Of a DNA stretch of 64,000 nucleotides, positions 25,174 through 34,125 are shown piece after piece. The translations under genes were made by a program, and so were the position numbers. How positions within the stretch are numbered: position 1 is the first letter of the stretch; each line of letters begins with the position of its first letter. Below the pieces are notes generated by a model. That model was not told where the DNA came from, did no database searches, and saw nothing but the letters and a program-made list of their open reading frames with translations. The DNA comes from Streptomyces capitiformicae (GTDB lineage Bacteria; Actinomycetota; Actinomycetes; Streptomycetales; Streptomycetaceae): assembly GCF_002214185.1 (NCBI RefSeq), contig NZ_CP022161.1:7943486-8007485 (forward strand), given 5' to 3'.

Positions 25174-27798
25174 ATGACCGCCACCCCGGGGGCCACCCCC
25201 ACGATCGTGCTCGTCGGCCACGGCATGGTCGGCCAGCGCTTCCTCGAAGCGCTCGCCGAGCGCGGCCTGACCGCCACGCACCGCGTGGTCGTCCTCTGCG
25301 AGGAGCCGCGCCCGGCGTACGACCGCGTGGCGCTCACCTCGTACTTCTCGGGCAAGACGCCCGAGGACCTGTCGATGACCGACATGGCGTTCATCGAGCA
25401 GCACGGCATCGAGCTGTACGTCGGCGACCCTGCCGAGACCGTCGACCGCGAGACCAAGAAGGTCACCGCGCGCTCCGGTCAGGTCTTCGAGTACGACGTC
25501 CTCGTCCTCGCCACCGGCTCGTACCCCTTCGTGCCGCCGGTCCCGAACAAGGACGCCGAGGGCTGCTTCGTCTACCGCACGATCGAGGACCTGCTCGCGA
25601 TCGAGGAGTACGCGAAGACCAGGGCCCAGGTGGGTGCCGTGGTCGGCGGCGGTCTGCTCGGACTCGAGGCGGCCGGTGCGCTCAAGGGCCTCGGACTCAC
25701 CTCCCACATCGTGGAGTTCGCGCCCCGGCTGATGCCCGTGCAGGTGGACGAGGGCGGTGGCGCGGCCCTGCTGCGCACCATCGAGGACATGGGACTCAGC
25801 GTCCACACGGGCGTGGGCACCCAGGAGATCGTCGTCGGGGAGGACGGCGCGGTCACCGGGATGAAGCTGTCCGACGGCTCCGAACTGGCCACCGACATGG
25901 TGGTGTTCTCCGCCGGTGTCCGCCCCCGCGACCAGCTGGCCCGCGCCTGCGGCCTCACGGTCGGCGAGCGTGGCGGCATCACCGTCGACGAGCAGTGCCG
26001 GACCGTCTCCGACCCGCACGTCTTCGCGATCGGCGAGTGCGCGCTGGCCGCCGACGGCCGGGTGTACGGCCTGGTCGCCCCCGGTTACGAGCAGGCAGAG
26101 ACGGTCGCCGCCACGATCGCGGCGGACGAGGCCGAGCAGTTGTCGTTCACGGGTGCCGACCTGTCCACGAAGCTGAAGCTCCTCGGCGTCGACGTGGCGT
26201 CCTTCGGTGACGCGCACGGCGCGACCCCCGACTGCCTGGACGTCGTCTACTCCGACTCCCGCTCGGGCCTGTACAAGAAGCTGGTCATCGGCCGGGACGG
26301 CACGCTGCTCGGCGGCATCCTGGTCGGCGACGCGGAGGCGTACGGCACGCTGAAGGCCTTCACCGGCTCGGTCCCGCCGGTCTCCCCCGAGTCGCTGGTG
26401 CTGCCCGCCGGCGCCGGGGAGTCCGCCCAGCTCGGCCCGACCGCGCTGCCGGACGACGCGATCATCTGCTCCTGCAACAACGTCCGCAAGGGCACGATCC
26501 GCGGCGCGGTCACCGAACACAAGTGCACCACCGTGCCCGAGGTGAAGAAGTGCACCAAGGCCGGTACGACCTGCGGCTCCTGCGTCAAGGTGCTCGGCCA
26601 GCTGGTCACCGCCGAGCTGGAGGCCAGCGGCGTCGAGGTCGACAAGGGCCTGTGCGCCTGCTTCTCGCAGACCCGCGAGGAGCTGTACGAGATCGTCCTC
26701 GCCCTGCGCATCAACAAGTACCAGGACCTGCTGGACCGTTACGGCCGTGAGGACGCCCGGGGCGGCGACGGCTGCGAGATCTGCAAGCCGGCCGTCGGCT
26801 CGATCATCGCCTCCCTCGCCCCGACGATCGGCGCCGACGGCTACGTCCTCGAAGGCGAGCAGGCGGCGCTCCAGGACACCAACGACCACTTCCTGGCCAA
26901 CCTCCAGAAGAACGGCTCGTACTCGGTCGTCCCGCGCATCCCCGGCGGTGAGATCACCCCCGAGGGCCTGATCGTGATCGGTGAGATCGCCCGCGACTTC
27001 GGTCTCTACACGAAGATCACCGGCGGCCAGCGCATCGACATGTTCGGCGCGCGGGTGGAACAACTCCCGCTGATCTGGACGAGGTTGGTGGACGCCGGCT
27101 TCGAGTCGGGCCACGCGTACGGCAAGTCTCTCCGCACGGTGAAGTCCTGCGTCGGCCAGACCTGGTGCCGTTACGGCGTCCAGGACTCGGTCCGCATGGC
27201 GATCGACCTGGAGCTGCGCTACCGGGGCCTCAGGTCGCCGCACAAGCTCAAGTCGGCGGTCTCCGGGTGCGCCCGCGAGTGCGCGGAGGCCCAGTCGAAG
27301 GACTTCGGCGTCATCGCCACGTCCAACGGCTGGAACCTGTACGTCGGCGGCAACGGCGGCGCCACCCCGCGCCACGCCGACCTGCTGGCCCAGGACCTCA
27401 CGGACGCCGAACTGATCAAGCTGATCGACCGGTTCCTGATGTTCTACATCCGGACGGCGGACCGTCTGGAGCGCACCTCGACCTGGCTGGAGCGGATCCC
27501 CGGCGGCCTGGATCACATACGGGACGTGGTCGTGGAGGACTCCCTCGGCATCTGCGAGGAGCTGGAGTCCCTGATGGCGGCGCACGTCGCGCACTACGCC
27601 GACGAGTGGGCCTCCACCATCAACGACCCCGAGAAGCTCGCCCGGTTCGTGTCCTTCGTCAACGCCCCGGACACCCCGGACCCGGTCGTCGGCTTCGTCC
27701 CCGAGCGCGACCAGATCAAGCCCGACCTGCCGCTGCTGTCCATCGGCCTGCGGCCCGCCGCCGCCGAAGAAGTCCTGGAAGGAAGCGCCCAGCGATGA
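25174..27798 (+). CDS. nirB: Assimilatory nitrite reductase [NAD(P)H], large subunit
   Basis: 874-residue cytoplasmic enzyme reducing nitrite to ammonium with six electrons. Domains in order: FAD/NAD-binding region (IVLVGHGMVGQRFLEALAER, VGGGLLGLEAAGALKGLG); BFD-type [2Fe-2S] domain near 430-480 (IICSCNNVRKG, then CTKAGTTCGSC); ferredoxin-like half domain; and siroheme/[4Fe-4S] domain with ligands in TVKSCVGQTWCRYG (~650) and SGCARECAEAQSKDFG (~690). All ligand Cys are present and the length is normal. The stop overlaps the nirD start (ATGA). It needs siroheme, which the CbiX-like protein at 8886 might help to make. Confidence 0.95.
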   Translation: MTATPGATPTIVLVGHGMVGQRFLEALAERGLTATHRVVVLCEEPRPAYDRVALTSYFSGKTPEDLSMTDMAFIEQHGIELYVGDPAETVDRETKKVTARSGQVFEYDVLVLATGSYPFVPPVPNKDAEGCFVYRTIEDLLAIEEYAKTRAQVGAVVGGGLLGLEAAGALKGLGLTSHIVEFAPRLMPVQVDEGGGAALLRTIEDMGLSVHTGVGTQEIVVGEDGAVTGMKLSDGSELATDMVVFSAGVRPRDQLARACGLTVGERGGITVDEQCRTVSDPHVFAIGECALAADGRVYGLVAPGYEQAETVAATIAADEAEQLSFTGADLSTKLKLLGVDVASFGDAHGATPDCLDVVYSDSRSGLYKKLVIGRDGTLLGGILVGDAEAYGTLKAFTGSVPPVSPESLVLPAGAGESAQLGPTALPDDAIICSCNNVRKGTIRGAVTEHKCTTVPEVKKCTKAGTTCGSCVKVLGQLVTAELEASGVEVDKGLCACFSQTREELYEIVLALRINKYQDLLDRYGREDARGGDGCEICKPAVGSIIASLAPTIGADGYVLEGEQAALQDTNDHFLANLQKNGSYSVVPRIPGGEITPEGLIVIGEIARDFGLYTKITGGQRIDMFGARVEQLPLIWTRLVDAGFESGHAYGKSLRTVKSCVGQTWCRYGVQDSVRMAIDLELRYRGLRSPHKLKSAVSGCARECAEAQSKDFGVIATSNGWNLYVGGNGGATPRHADLLAQDLTDAELIKLIDRFLMFYIRTADRLERTSTWLERIPGGLDHIRDVVVEDSLGICEELESLMAAHVAHYADEWASTINDPEKLARFVSFVNAPDTPDPVVGFVPERDQIKPDLPLLSIGLRPAAAEEVLEGSAQR

Positions 27799-28145
27799 CC
27801 CTGGCCCCCGAGAAAACCGATGTGAAGATCCAGCTGCGGCTGGCGGACGGCTGGTTCACGGTCTGTGACCTGGCCGTACTGACCCCGGGCCGCGGCGTGG
27901 CCGCCCTGCTCCCCGACGGCAACCAGGCCGCGCTCTTCATGGACCGCGCGGGCAAGCTGTACGCCATCGACAACCGCGACCCCTTCGGCGGCGCCGCCGT
28001 CCTCTCCCGCGGCCTCACCGGCACCCACCAGGGCCGCCCGTTCGTGGCCTCCCCGCTCCTGAAGCAGCGCTTCGACCTGGAGAACGGGCAGTGCCTGGAC
28101 GACGAGACGGTACGCATCACGGTCTACGAGGTGCGGGCGGCGTAG
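27795..28145 (+). CDS. nirD: Nitrite reductase small subunit NirD
   Basis: 116-residue Rieske-fold subunit of NirBD. Readable features are QLRLADGWFTVCDLAVLTPG, ALFMDRAGKLYAIDNRDPFG, and GRPFVASPLLKQRFDLENGQ. As usual for NirD, the Cys-His pairs that would bind a Rieske cluster are absent, so it keeps the fold without the cluster. The ATG overlaps the nirB stop by 4 bp, which indicates translational coupling and equal synthesis. It is last in a three-gene operon closed by a strong hairpin 9 bp after its stop. Confidence 0.93.
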   Translation: MTLAPEKTDVKIQLRLADGWFTVCDLAVLTPGRGVAALLPDGNQAALFMDRAGKLYAIDNRDPFGGAAVLSRGLTGTHQGRPFVASPLLKQRFDLENGQCLDDETVRITVYEVRAA

Positions 28146-28154
28146 CTCATGCCG

Positions 28155-28190
28155 GAGGCGGGTCGCGCACGAGGGTGTGCGACCCGCCTC
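28155..28190. terminator. Terminator between nirD and the SDR gene
   Basis: 16-bp stem GAGGCGGGTCGCGCAC (28155-28170) / GTGTGCGACCCGCCTC (28175-28190) with one wobble pair and a GAGG loop, sitting between two convergent genes. It probably works in both directions. Confidence 0.85.
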
Positions 28191-28197
28191 TCACGTT

Positions 28198-29133
28198 TCA
28201 TGCCTTCAGCTGGTCGTACGTCACCCCGGTCAGCCGCTCCGACTCCTCCCAGAGGAGTTCGCCGGCCCGATCGTTGAGGGTCCAGGAGGCTCGGGGCGAC
28301 TTGGCGGGGGAGCCGCGCCACATCATGATCGACGGGCCGATGAAGGCGTCCTGGCCGACGCCGGGTGCGGTGGCCGCGTACAGCGTGGGCAGGGCGCCGG
28401 CCTCGGCGGACTGGGCGAAGAACCGGTTGCCGATCCGCATGAACGCCTCCATGCCCTTGCGGCCCTCCGCGCTCGGACCCGAGGTCTGGAGGTTCGTCGC
28501 CGCGTAACCGGGGTGCGCGGCGGCCGCGACGACATCGGCGCCGATCGCGGCCAGCCGCCGGGCCAGCTCGTGCGTGAACAGCAGATTGGCCGTCTTGGAG
28601 CGGCCGTAGGCGAGCCAACGCCCGTAGTTCCGCTCGCTGTTGAGGTCGTCGATGTCGATGTTGGCCCTCATGTGCATACCGCTGGAGAGGGTCACCACCC
28701 GCGCGCCGGGGGTGGCAAGCAGCGTGGGCAGCAACAGCCCTGTGAGGGCGAAGTGCCCGAGATGGTTCGTCCCGAACTGCGTCTCGAAACCGTCCGCCGT
28801 CCGCCCCTCGGCCACGGCCATCACACCCGCGTTGTTGATCAGCAGATCGAGGCGGTCGTCGTGCGTACGGCCGTACGCCGCGGCGAACTCCCGTACGGAG
28901 TCCAGATCCCCGAGGTCGAGCCGTATCAACTCGACACTTCCGCCGGGGACTTCGGAGGTCATACGGTCCAGGGCGGCGGCACCCCGCTCCTCGCTCCGGC
29001 ACGCGAGGACGACATGGGCGCCGCGGCGAGCGAGTTCACGGGCGGCGGCATAGCCGATGCCACTGTTGGCTCCCGTGACGACGGCCGTACGGCCGGTCTG
29101 TTCGGGGATGTCGTGCGCGTTCCAGCCGGACAT
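28198..29133 (-). CDS. Short-chain dehydrogenase/reductase
   Basis: 311-residue NAD(P)-dependent SDR of the retinol-dehydrogenase/WWOX-like group. Cofactor motif TGANSGIGYAAARELARRG is followed by ACRSEERG, which suggests NADP preference from the Arg. NNAGVM follows, then the catalytic Ser in VVTLSSGMH, and Tyr and Lys in YGRSKTANLL. The C-terminal extension (WTLNDRAGELLWEESERLTG) is typical of this branch. Full length, ATG start at 29133. It is convergent with nirD, and no functional link to nitrite reduction is visible. The substrate is unknown; the branch acts on hydrophobic alcohols, ketones and similar compounds. Confidence 0.88.
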   Translation of the reverse strand: MSGWNAHDIPEQTGRTAVVTGANSGIGYAAARELARRGAHVVLACRSEERGAAALDRMTSEVPGGSVELIRLDLGDLDSVREFAAAYGRTHDDRLDLLINNAGVMAVAEGRTADGFETQFGTNHLGHFALTGLLLPTLLATPGARVVTLSSGMHMRANIDIDDLNSERNYGRWLAYGRSKTANLLFTHELARRLAAIGADVVAAAAHPGYAATNLQTSGPSAEGRKGMEAFMRIGNRFFAQSAEAGALPTLYAATAPGVGQDAFIGPSIMMWRGSPAKSPRASWTLNDRAGELLWEESERLTGVTYDQLKA

Positions 29134-29320
29134 GGACGGCTCCTTCCCGAAGCGGCGCGTTCAGGTTACGGCAGGGGTAGGGGCATGGGCATGGGGCGGC
29201 TGCGGGGGTGGGCGCCTTCGCATCTGCCGGTTTGGCCCCAGGTGCAGACGGAGCAGCCCCGCACTCGCCGCCGCCGCAACACTCTCGAAGTCCCACGCAT
29301 GAGCGTCGTAGGGATTCCGC

Positions 29321-29364
29321 GCCGGACCACCCGGAATGCTGTCCAGGCTGAGGGGTGGTCCGGC
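29321..29364. terminator. Inverted repeat downstream of the kinase fragment
   Basis: GCCGGACCACCC (29321-29332) pairs with GGGTGGTCCGGC (29353-29364) across a 20-nt loop. It stands 14 bp past the stop of the kinase remnant on the minus strand, so it may be that gene's old terminator. The rest of 29134-29320 shows no gene. Confidence 0.5.
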
Positions 29365-29378
29365 TCTTTGTTCGGGAG

Positions 29379-29640
29379 TCAGCTCAGCGCCTTGCCCACT
29401 TCGTAGATGGTGGGCCGGTCCTCCGGGGCGTGGCTGAGCATCGCGTCGATCAACTCGCCCAGCTCACCAGGTGCCTTCACAGGGCGGCGCTTGCCGTTCG
29501 CCACGGCCTCCCTCTGGACCGGACGCGGAGCGTCGTCCGGGTACTCGACCGCCCGCCAGCCGGTGGCGGAGATGAGCAGGGACGCGCCGAGCGCGTAGAC
29601 ATCTGCTTCCGGCGTAGCGGAGAGGGCGGCATGTTCGACA
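29379..29640 (-). pseudogene. C-terminal fragment of a serine/threonine protein kinase
   Basis: Only the last ~85 residues of a protein kinase domain can be read: SATPEADVYALGASLLISAT (the APE/D-x-W region of the C-lobe in altered form), EYPDDAPRPVQREAVANGKR, and the final helix GELGELIDAMLSHAPEDRPT with its conserved Arg. The ATP loop, catalytic HRD and DFG segments are missing. Upstream, after about 29640, the frame stays open but the sequence no longer looks like a kinase and soon meets the divergent Nudix gene. I read this as a remnant cut off at its 5' side. Confidence 0.65.
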
Positions 29641-29701
29641 CCTACGCCAGTAGCTTCAACGCTGTGTGGGAGACCGCGACGCCGGTAACAGAAGGGTGAC
29701 C

Positions 29702-30172
29702 ATGTCACGGACCGAGTACTACGACGACCCAGCAGCACCGGAGCCGAACAGCTTGGTGGTCGCCGCGTCCGCCGTGGTTACCGACGACGAAGGGCGCGTG
29801 CTCCTTCAGCGCCGCCGAGACAACGATCTCTGGGCGCTACCTGGTGGCGGCATGGAGATGACCGACTCACTCCCGGGAACGGCCGTCCGCGAGGTGAAGG
29901 AGGAAACGGGGCTGGACGTAGAGGTCACCGGGCTCGTGGGCACGTATACCGACCCTCGCCACATCATCGCCTACTCGGACGGTGAGGTGCGCAGACAGTT
30001 CAACATCTGCTTCACCGCCCGCATGGTCGGCGGCCGACTCGCGATCTCGGACGAGTCCACGGAGCTGCGGTTCGTCCAGCCGCAAGAAATAGATCAACTG
30101 CCGATGCACCACACGCAACGGCTCCGGATCCGCCACTTCCTGGAGCACCGTGAGCGGCCCTATCTCGGCTGA
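29702..30172 (+). CDS. Nudix hydrolase
   Basis: 156 residues. The Nudix box is complete: GGGMEMTDSLPGTAVREVKE followed by ETGL, with the metal-binding Glu residues, in the middle of the domain after VVAASAVVTDDEGRVLLQRR and LWALPGG. The family hydrolyses nucleoside diphosphates linked to another moiety; this branch (YDDPAAPEPNSLVVAASAVV) is common in Streptomyces and has no fixed substrate. I start at the ATG at 29702, with GAAGGGTG just upstream; the frame is open earlier. It lies between two decayed genes (kinase fragment and transposase remnant), so it may be an accessory gene. Confidence 0.88.
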   Translation: MSRTEYYDDPAAPEPNSLVVAASAVVTDDEGRVLLQRRRDNDLWALPGGGMEMTDSLPGTAVREVKEETGLDVEVTGLVGTYTDPRHIIAYSDGEVRRQFNICFTARMVGGRLAISDESTELRFVQPQEIDQLPMHHTQRLRIRHFLEHRERPYLG

Positions 30173-30286
30173 CCTCAGCTTGGAAAGCTGCGAGCATTTG
30201 CGGGTGTTCCGGCCGCTGACCTGGGCGAACGGCTGGGCTGCGGCCTCTTCGGGCTGGACCGCTTTGCTCGTGGTTCCCCGCTGTTC

Positions 30287-30752
30287 CGACGCCCACTCCT
30301 TGGGCAGGAACAGCCTCCATTGCAGCGGGCAGGAAGCGGTATCGGTCGCGGCGTGGACGCTGACCGCGACCTGACAGTTGGCCCGTTTGCCCAAGGCCCC
30401 GCAATACTGCGGGGCCACTCCGACCGACATCCGGCCGTCCTTCGGCACCGACACGTCGTCGATCTCCCAGGCCGTCGGCTCGATCAGCGGCAGCATGCGC
30501 TCAGCGAGCCGCCGTGGCACGGGCACCGGATCCCATTTCGACTGGTTCACGAACTGCTGCAGGTTCTGCTCGTTGCCGTCCGGCAGCCGCGCAGCCATGG
30601 CCTGGATGGACTTGCGGCGGCCGTACCAGCATCAGCCCCCGCAGATAGCAGTCACCCTTGGCCCGCTGGTCCTTGCACGGTACCGAGGCGAACACATCCG
30701 CCACGTATAACGCCAACGTCGCCCGAACACGGTTCACTTCATGTGCATCCAC
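30287..30752 (-). pseudogene. Truncated, frameshifted IS701-family transposase
   Basis: The N-terminal third of an IS701-type DDE transposase. The GTG at 30752 begins MDAHEVNRVRATLALYVADV and runs to DCYLRGLML. One inserted base near 30624 then shifts the frame, which continues AARLPDGNEQNLQQFVNQSK, PLIEPTAWEIDDVSVPKDGR with the first catalytic Asp region, and CPLQWRLFLPKEWAS. After that the resemblance stops and the C-terminal two thirds, with the remaining catalytic residues, are absent. I see no terminal inverted repeats. A dead remnant that cannot transpose by itself. The bases 30173-30286 between it and the Nudix stop hold nothing I recognise. Confidence 0.75.
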
Positions 30753-30829
30753 ACAACCAACATGCTCCCGAACAGACCCGGCGGAAAGACCTAACGAAGT
30801 CCTATTCGCCGAGGTGGTCCAAGCGAGAA

Positions 30830-30867
30830 GGGCGGCACCCCCCGCACGGGGTGCCGCCCTCATTTTT
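30830..30867. terminator. Strong terminator hairpin downstream of ppdK
   Basis: 12-bp stem GGGCGGCACCCC (30830-30841) / GGGGTGCCGCCC (30848-30859), followed on the plus strand by CATTTTT. On the minus strand it lies about 110 bp after the ppdK stop and is followed by TTCTCGCTT, so it probably ends ppdK transcription too. The stretch 30868-30971 shows no gene. Confidence 0.8.
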
Positions 30868-30971
30868 CGTGATCCGGAACCGCCGCCCATCGGTGAGGGT
30901 CGGTCGGGGACAAGCGGCGGTTCCGGGGTTCGGGGGATGTCGTACGGCCTACCGGTGGCCGAACGTACGGG

Positions 30972-33719
30972 CTACCGGTGGTCGCTGCCCGCCGACTGCG
31001 AGGCCGCGCGGCCGGCCTCCAGGCGGGCCACCGGGATCCGGAAGGGCGAGCAGGAGACGTAGTCGAGACCGACCTCGTGGAAGAAGTGGACGGACTCGGG
31101 GTCGCCGCCGTGTTCGCCGCAGACGCCGAGCTTGAGGTCGGGGCGGGTGGCCCGGCCCGCGTCCGCCGCGAGCTTCACAAGGGAACCGACGCCGTCCTTG
31201 TCGATCGTCTCGAAGGGGCTGACGCCGAAGATGCCCCTCTCCAGGTACGCGGTGAAGAAGCTCGCCTCCACGTCGTCCCGCGAGAAGCCCCACACCGTCT
31301 GGGTCAGGTCGTTGGTGCCGAAGCTGAAGAACTCCGCCGCCTCCGCGATCTGGCCGGCGGTGAGCGCGGCTCGCGGCAACTCGATCATCGTGCCGATCGC
31401 CAGCTTGAGTTCCGTACCCGTCGCCGCCTCGACCTCCGCGACGACCTGGTCGGCCTCCTCGCGGACGATCTCCAGCTCCTGGACGGTACCGACGAGCGGG
31501 ATCATGATCTCCGCGCGCGGGTCGCCCTTCGCGTTCTTCCGCTCGGCCGCCGCCTCCGCGATGGCGCGGACCTGCATGGTGAACAGGCCGGGGATGACCA
31601 GGCCGAGGCGTACGCCGCGCAGGCCGAGCATCGGGTTCTGCTCGTGCAGGCGGTGGACGGCCTGGAGCAGGCGGAGTTCGTTCTCGTGGGGTTCCTGGCG
31701 GGACTCCGCCAGGGCCACGCGGACCGAGAGTTCCGTGATGTCAGGCAGGAACTCGTGGAGCGGCGGGTCCAGGAGACGGATCGTCACCGGGAGGCCGTCC
31801 ATCGCCGAGAACAGCTCCACGAAGTCCTGCTTCTGGAGGGGCAGGAGTTCCTTCAGGGACTCCTCGCGCTCGGCCTCCGTGTCCGCCAGGATCAGCCGCT
31901 CGACCAGTTCACGGCGGTCTCCGAGGAACATGTGCTCCGTACGGCACAGGCCGATGCCCTGGGCGCCGAAGCGACGGGCGCGCAGCGCGTCCTCGGCGTT
32001 GTCCGCGTTGGCCCGGACACGGAGACGGCGCTTCCGGTCCGCGAAGGCCATGATCCGGTGGACCGCCTCGACGAGTTCGTCGGCGTCGTGGGCGCCCGCG
32101 TGCATCCGGCCCTCGAAGTACTCCACCACGGGGGAGGGGACGACCGGGACCTCGCCCAGGTAGACCTTGCCGGTGGACCCGTCGATCGAGATCAGGTCGC
32201 CTTCCTCCACCACGTGTCCGCCGGGCACGGTCATCCGGCGGCGCTTGGTGTCGACCTCCAGCTCCTCGGCGCCGCAGACACAGGTCTTGCCCATGCCGCG
32301 CGCGACCACGGCCGCGTGGGAGGTCTTGCCGCCGCGCGAGGTCAGGATGCCCTCGGCGGCGATCATGCCGTCCAGGTCGTCGGGGTTCGTCTCACGGCGG
32401 ACCAGGATGACCTTCTCGCCGGAACGCGACCACTTCACGGCCGTGTACGAGTCGAAGACCGCCTTGCCGACCGCCGCGCCCGGCGAGGCGGCGATGCCCC
32501 GGCCGACCTTCTCCACCTTGGCGTCCTCGTCGAAGCGCGGGAACATCAGCTGGGCGAGCTGGGCGCCCGTCACGCGCTGGAGCGCCTCGGCCTCGTCGAT
32601 CAGGCCCTGGTCCACGAGCTGCGTGGCGATACGGAAGGCCGCGCCCGCCGTGCGCTTGCCGACGCGGGTCTGGAGCATCCACAGCTGGCCGCGCTCGATG
32701 GTGAACTCGATGTCGCAGAGATCCTTGTAGTGGTTCTCCAGCGTCTCCATGATCCGCATCAGCTGGTCGTACGACTTCTTGTCGATCGACTCCAGCTCGG
32801 CCAGGGGGACGGTGTTGCGGATGCCCGCGACCACGTCCTCGCCCTGGGCGTTCTGGAGGTAGTCGCCGTAGACGCCCTGGTGGCCGGAGGCGGGGTCGCG
32901 GGTGAAGGCGACGCCCGTGCCGGAGTCGGGGCCCAGGTTGCCGAAGACCATGGAGCAGACGTTGACCGCGGTGCCCAGATCGCCGGGGATGCGCTCCTGG
33001 CGGCGGTAGAGCTTGGCGCGGTCGCCGTTCCAGGAGTCGAAGACGGCCTTGATGGCGAGGTCCATCTGCTCGCGCGGGTCCTGCGGGAAGTCCCGGCCGG
33101 CCTCGGCCTTGACGATCTTCTTGTACTTGGTGACGAGTTTCTTGAGGTCGGCCGCTTCGAGGTCGGTGTCGACCGTGACCTTCTTGGCCGCCTTCGCCGC
33201 CTCCAGGGCCTCCTCGAAGAGGTCGCCGTCGACGCCGAGGACGGTCTTGCCGAACATCTGGATGAGCCGGCGGTAGGAGTCCCAGGCGAAGCGGTCGTCG
33301 CCCGCCTGGTCGGCGAGGCCCTTCACGGACTTGTCGGAGAGGCCGATGTTGAGGACGGTGTCCATCATGCCGGGCATCGAGAACTTCGCGCCGGAGCGGA
33401 CCGAGACGAGGAGCGGGTTGTCGGCCTGACCGAGCTTCTTGCCCATCCGCTCTTCGAGGGCCACGAGGTGCGCGCTCACCTCGTCACGGAGTGCCGCGGG
33501 CTCCTCGCCGCTGTCGAGGTAGACCTGGCAGGCCTCGGTCGTGATGGTGAAGCCGGGCGGCACGGGCAGACCGAGGTTGGTCATCTCGGCGAGGTTCGCG
33601 CCCTTGCCGCCGAGGAGGTCCTTGAGATCCTTGTTGCCCTCGGTGAAGTCATAAACAAACTTCACGCCCTCAACACTCTGAGTTACGTGGCCTACGTGGG
33701 GATCTTTGTTTTCCGACAC
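30972..33719 (-). CDS. ppdK: Pyruvate, phosphate dikinase
   Basis: 915-residue cytoplasmic enzyme that interconverts pyruvate, ATP and phosphate with PEP, AMP and pyrophosphate. The N-terminal ATP-grasp domain starts KFVYDFTEGNKDLKDLLGGK and includes FSMPGMMDTVLNIGLSD. The phosphohistidine domain carries the swivelling His in LTSRGGKTSHAAVVARGMGK. The C-terminal PEP/pyruvate barrel has FGTNDLTQ and the catalytic Cys in LGVCGEHGGDPESV. The start is the GTG at 33719 with AAGGAG 9 nt upstream; an in-frame extension to 33851 lacks support. It stands alone, with a terminator downstream and no recognised kinase/phosphatase regulator (PDRP) nearby. Confidence 0.95.
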   Translation of the reverse strand: MSENKDPHVGHVTQSVEGVKFVYDFTEGNKDLKDLLGGKGANLAEMTNLGLPVPPGFTITTEACQVYLDSGEEPAALRDEVSAHLVALEERMGKKLGQADNPLLVSVRSGAKFSMPGMMDTVLNIGLSDKSVKGLADQAGDDRFAWDSYRRLIQMFGKTVLGVDGDLFEEALEAAKAAKKVTVDTDLEAADLKKLVTKYKKIVKAEAGRDFPQDPREQMDLAIKAVFDSWNGDRAKLYRRQERIPGDLGTAVNVCSMVFGNLGPDSGTGVAFTRDPASGHQGVYGDYLQNAQGEDVVAGIRNTVPLAELESIDKKSYDQLMRIMETLENHYKDLCDIEFTIERGQLWMLQTRVGKRTAGAAFRIATQLVDQGLIDEAEALQRVTGAQLAQLMFPRFDEDAKVEKVGRGIAASPGAAVGKAVFDSYTAVKWSRSGEKVILVRRETNPDDLDGMIAAEGILTSRGGKTSHAAVVARGMGKTCVCGAEELEVDTKRRRMTVPGGHVVEEGDLISIDGSTGKVYLGEVPVVPSPVVEYFEGRMHAGAHDADELVEAVHRIMAFADRKRRLRVRANADNAEDALRARRFGAQGIGLCRTEHMFLGDRRELVERLILADTEAEREESLKELLPLQKQDFVELFSAMDGLPVTIRLLDPPLHEFLPDITELSVRVALAESRQEPHENELRLLQAVHRLHEQNPMLGLRGVRLGLVIPGLFTMQVRAIAEAAAERKNAKGDPRAEIMIPLVGTVQELEIVREEADQVVAEVEAATGTELKLAIGTMIELPRAALTAGQIAEAAEFFSFGTNDLTQTVWGFSRDDVEASFFTAYLERGIFGVSPFETIDKDGVGSLVKLAADAGRATRPDLKLGVCGEHGGDPESVHFFHEVGLDYVSCSPFRIPVARLEAGRAASQSAGSDHR

Positions 33720-33969
33720 AGGTCCCAACTCCTTGAGGACGCGGTGGCTGCCCTGACGGCGAGGAACATACCCAGATCGAAGGCTCCTGGGTACGTCCAC
33801 TTGTGCGTCATGCGCCTGTAACCACCCGTCCGCCAGCAGATCGAAAGTCAAAGCTTGGCAAGGAGTTGAACGGCGATGTGTTCACTTCTTGAAGGTGACG
33901 CCGCCCCCAAGTCTGGAATTCCGCTCACATGAGCAGCAATTGGCACGTCTGAGTTTGCCCGATGAACGA

Positions 33970-34000
33970 TCAAAGGGTGGCACTCAGTGCCACCCTTTGA
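33970..34000. promoter_or_regulatory. Perfect 15-bp inverted repeat with 1-nt centre
   Basis: TCAAAGGGTGGCACT (33970-33984), C, AGTGCCACCCTTTGA (33986-34000). It lies in the 406-bp gap 33720-34125 between the ROK gene end and the ppdK start, both on the minus strand. It could be the ROK terminator (TCGTT follows on that strand) or an operator for ppdK. The rest of the gap shows no gene. Confidence 0.6.
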
Positions 34001-34125
34001 AGACCAAGAACCACCCGTAATTCGCTCATCTGAGCGCAGCCCTTATCAGGGGTGGCGAGAATCACGCCGTTCAGGGAGGCGGGATTTCACCATGCGGACC
34101 AGTACTCGGGCAGGAAACCTTCCCG

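Noticed and set aside
23848..27594. 1248-codon minus-strand frame opposite the nitrite reductase operon
   Set aside because: Same reason: the reverse of GC-biased codons in nirB; no domains, no ribosome site.
27795..28145. NirD considered as damaged because its Rieske Cys/His ligands are missing
   Set aside because: Absence of the cluster ligands is normal for NirD-type subunits; length and operon coupling are intact.
30978..33821. 947-codon plus-strand frame opposite ppdK
   Set aside because: Antisense shadow of a highly expressed GC-rich gene; the translation has no recognisable domain, while ppdK motifs are complete on the minus strand.
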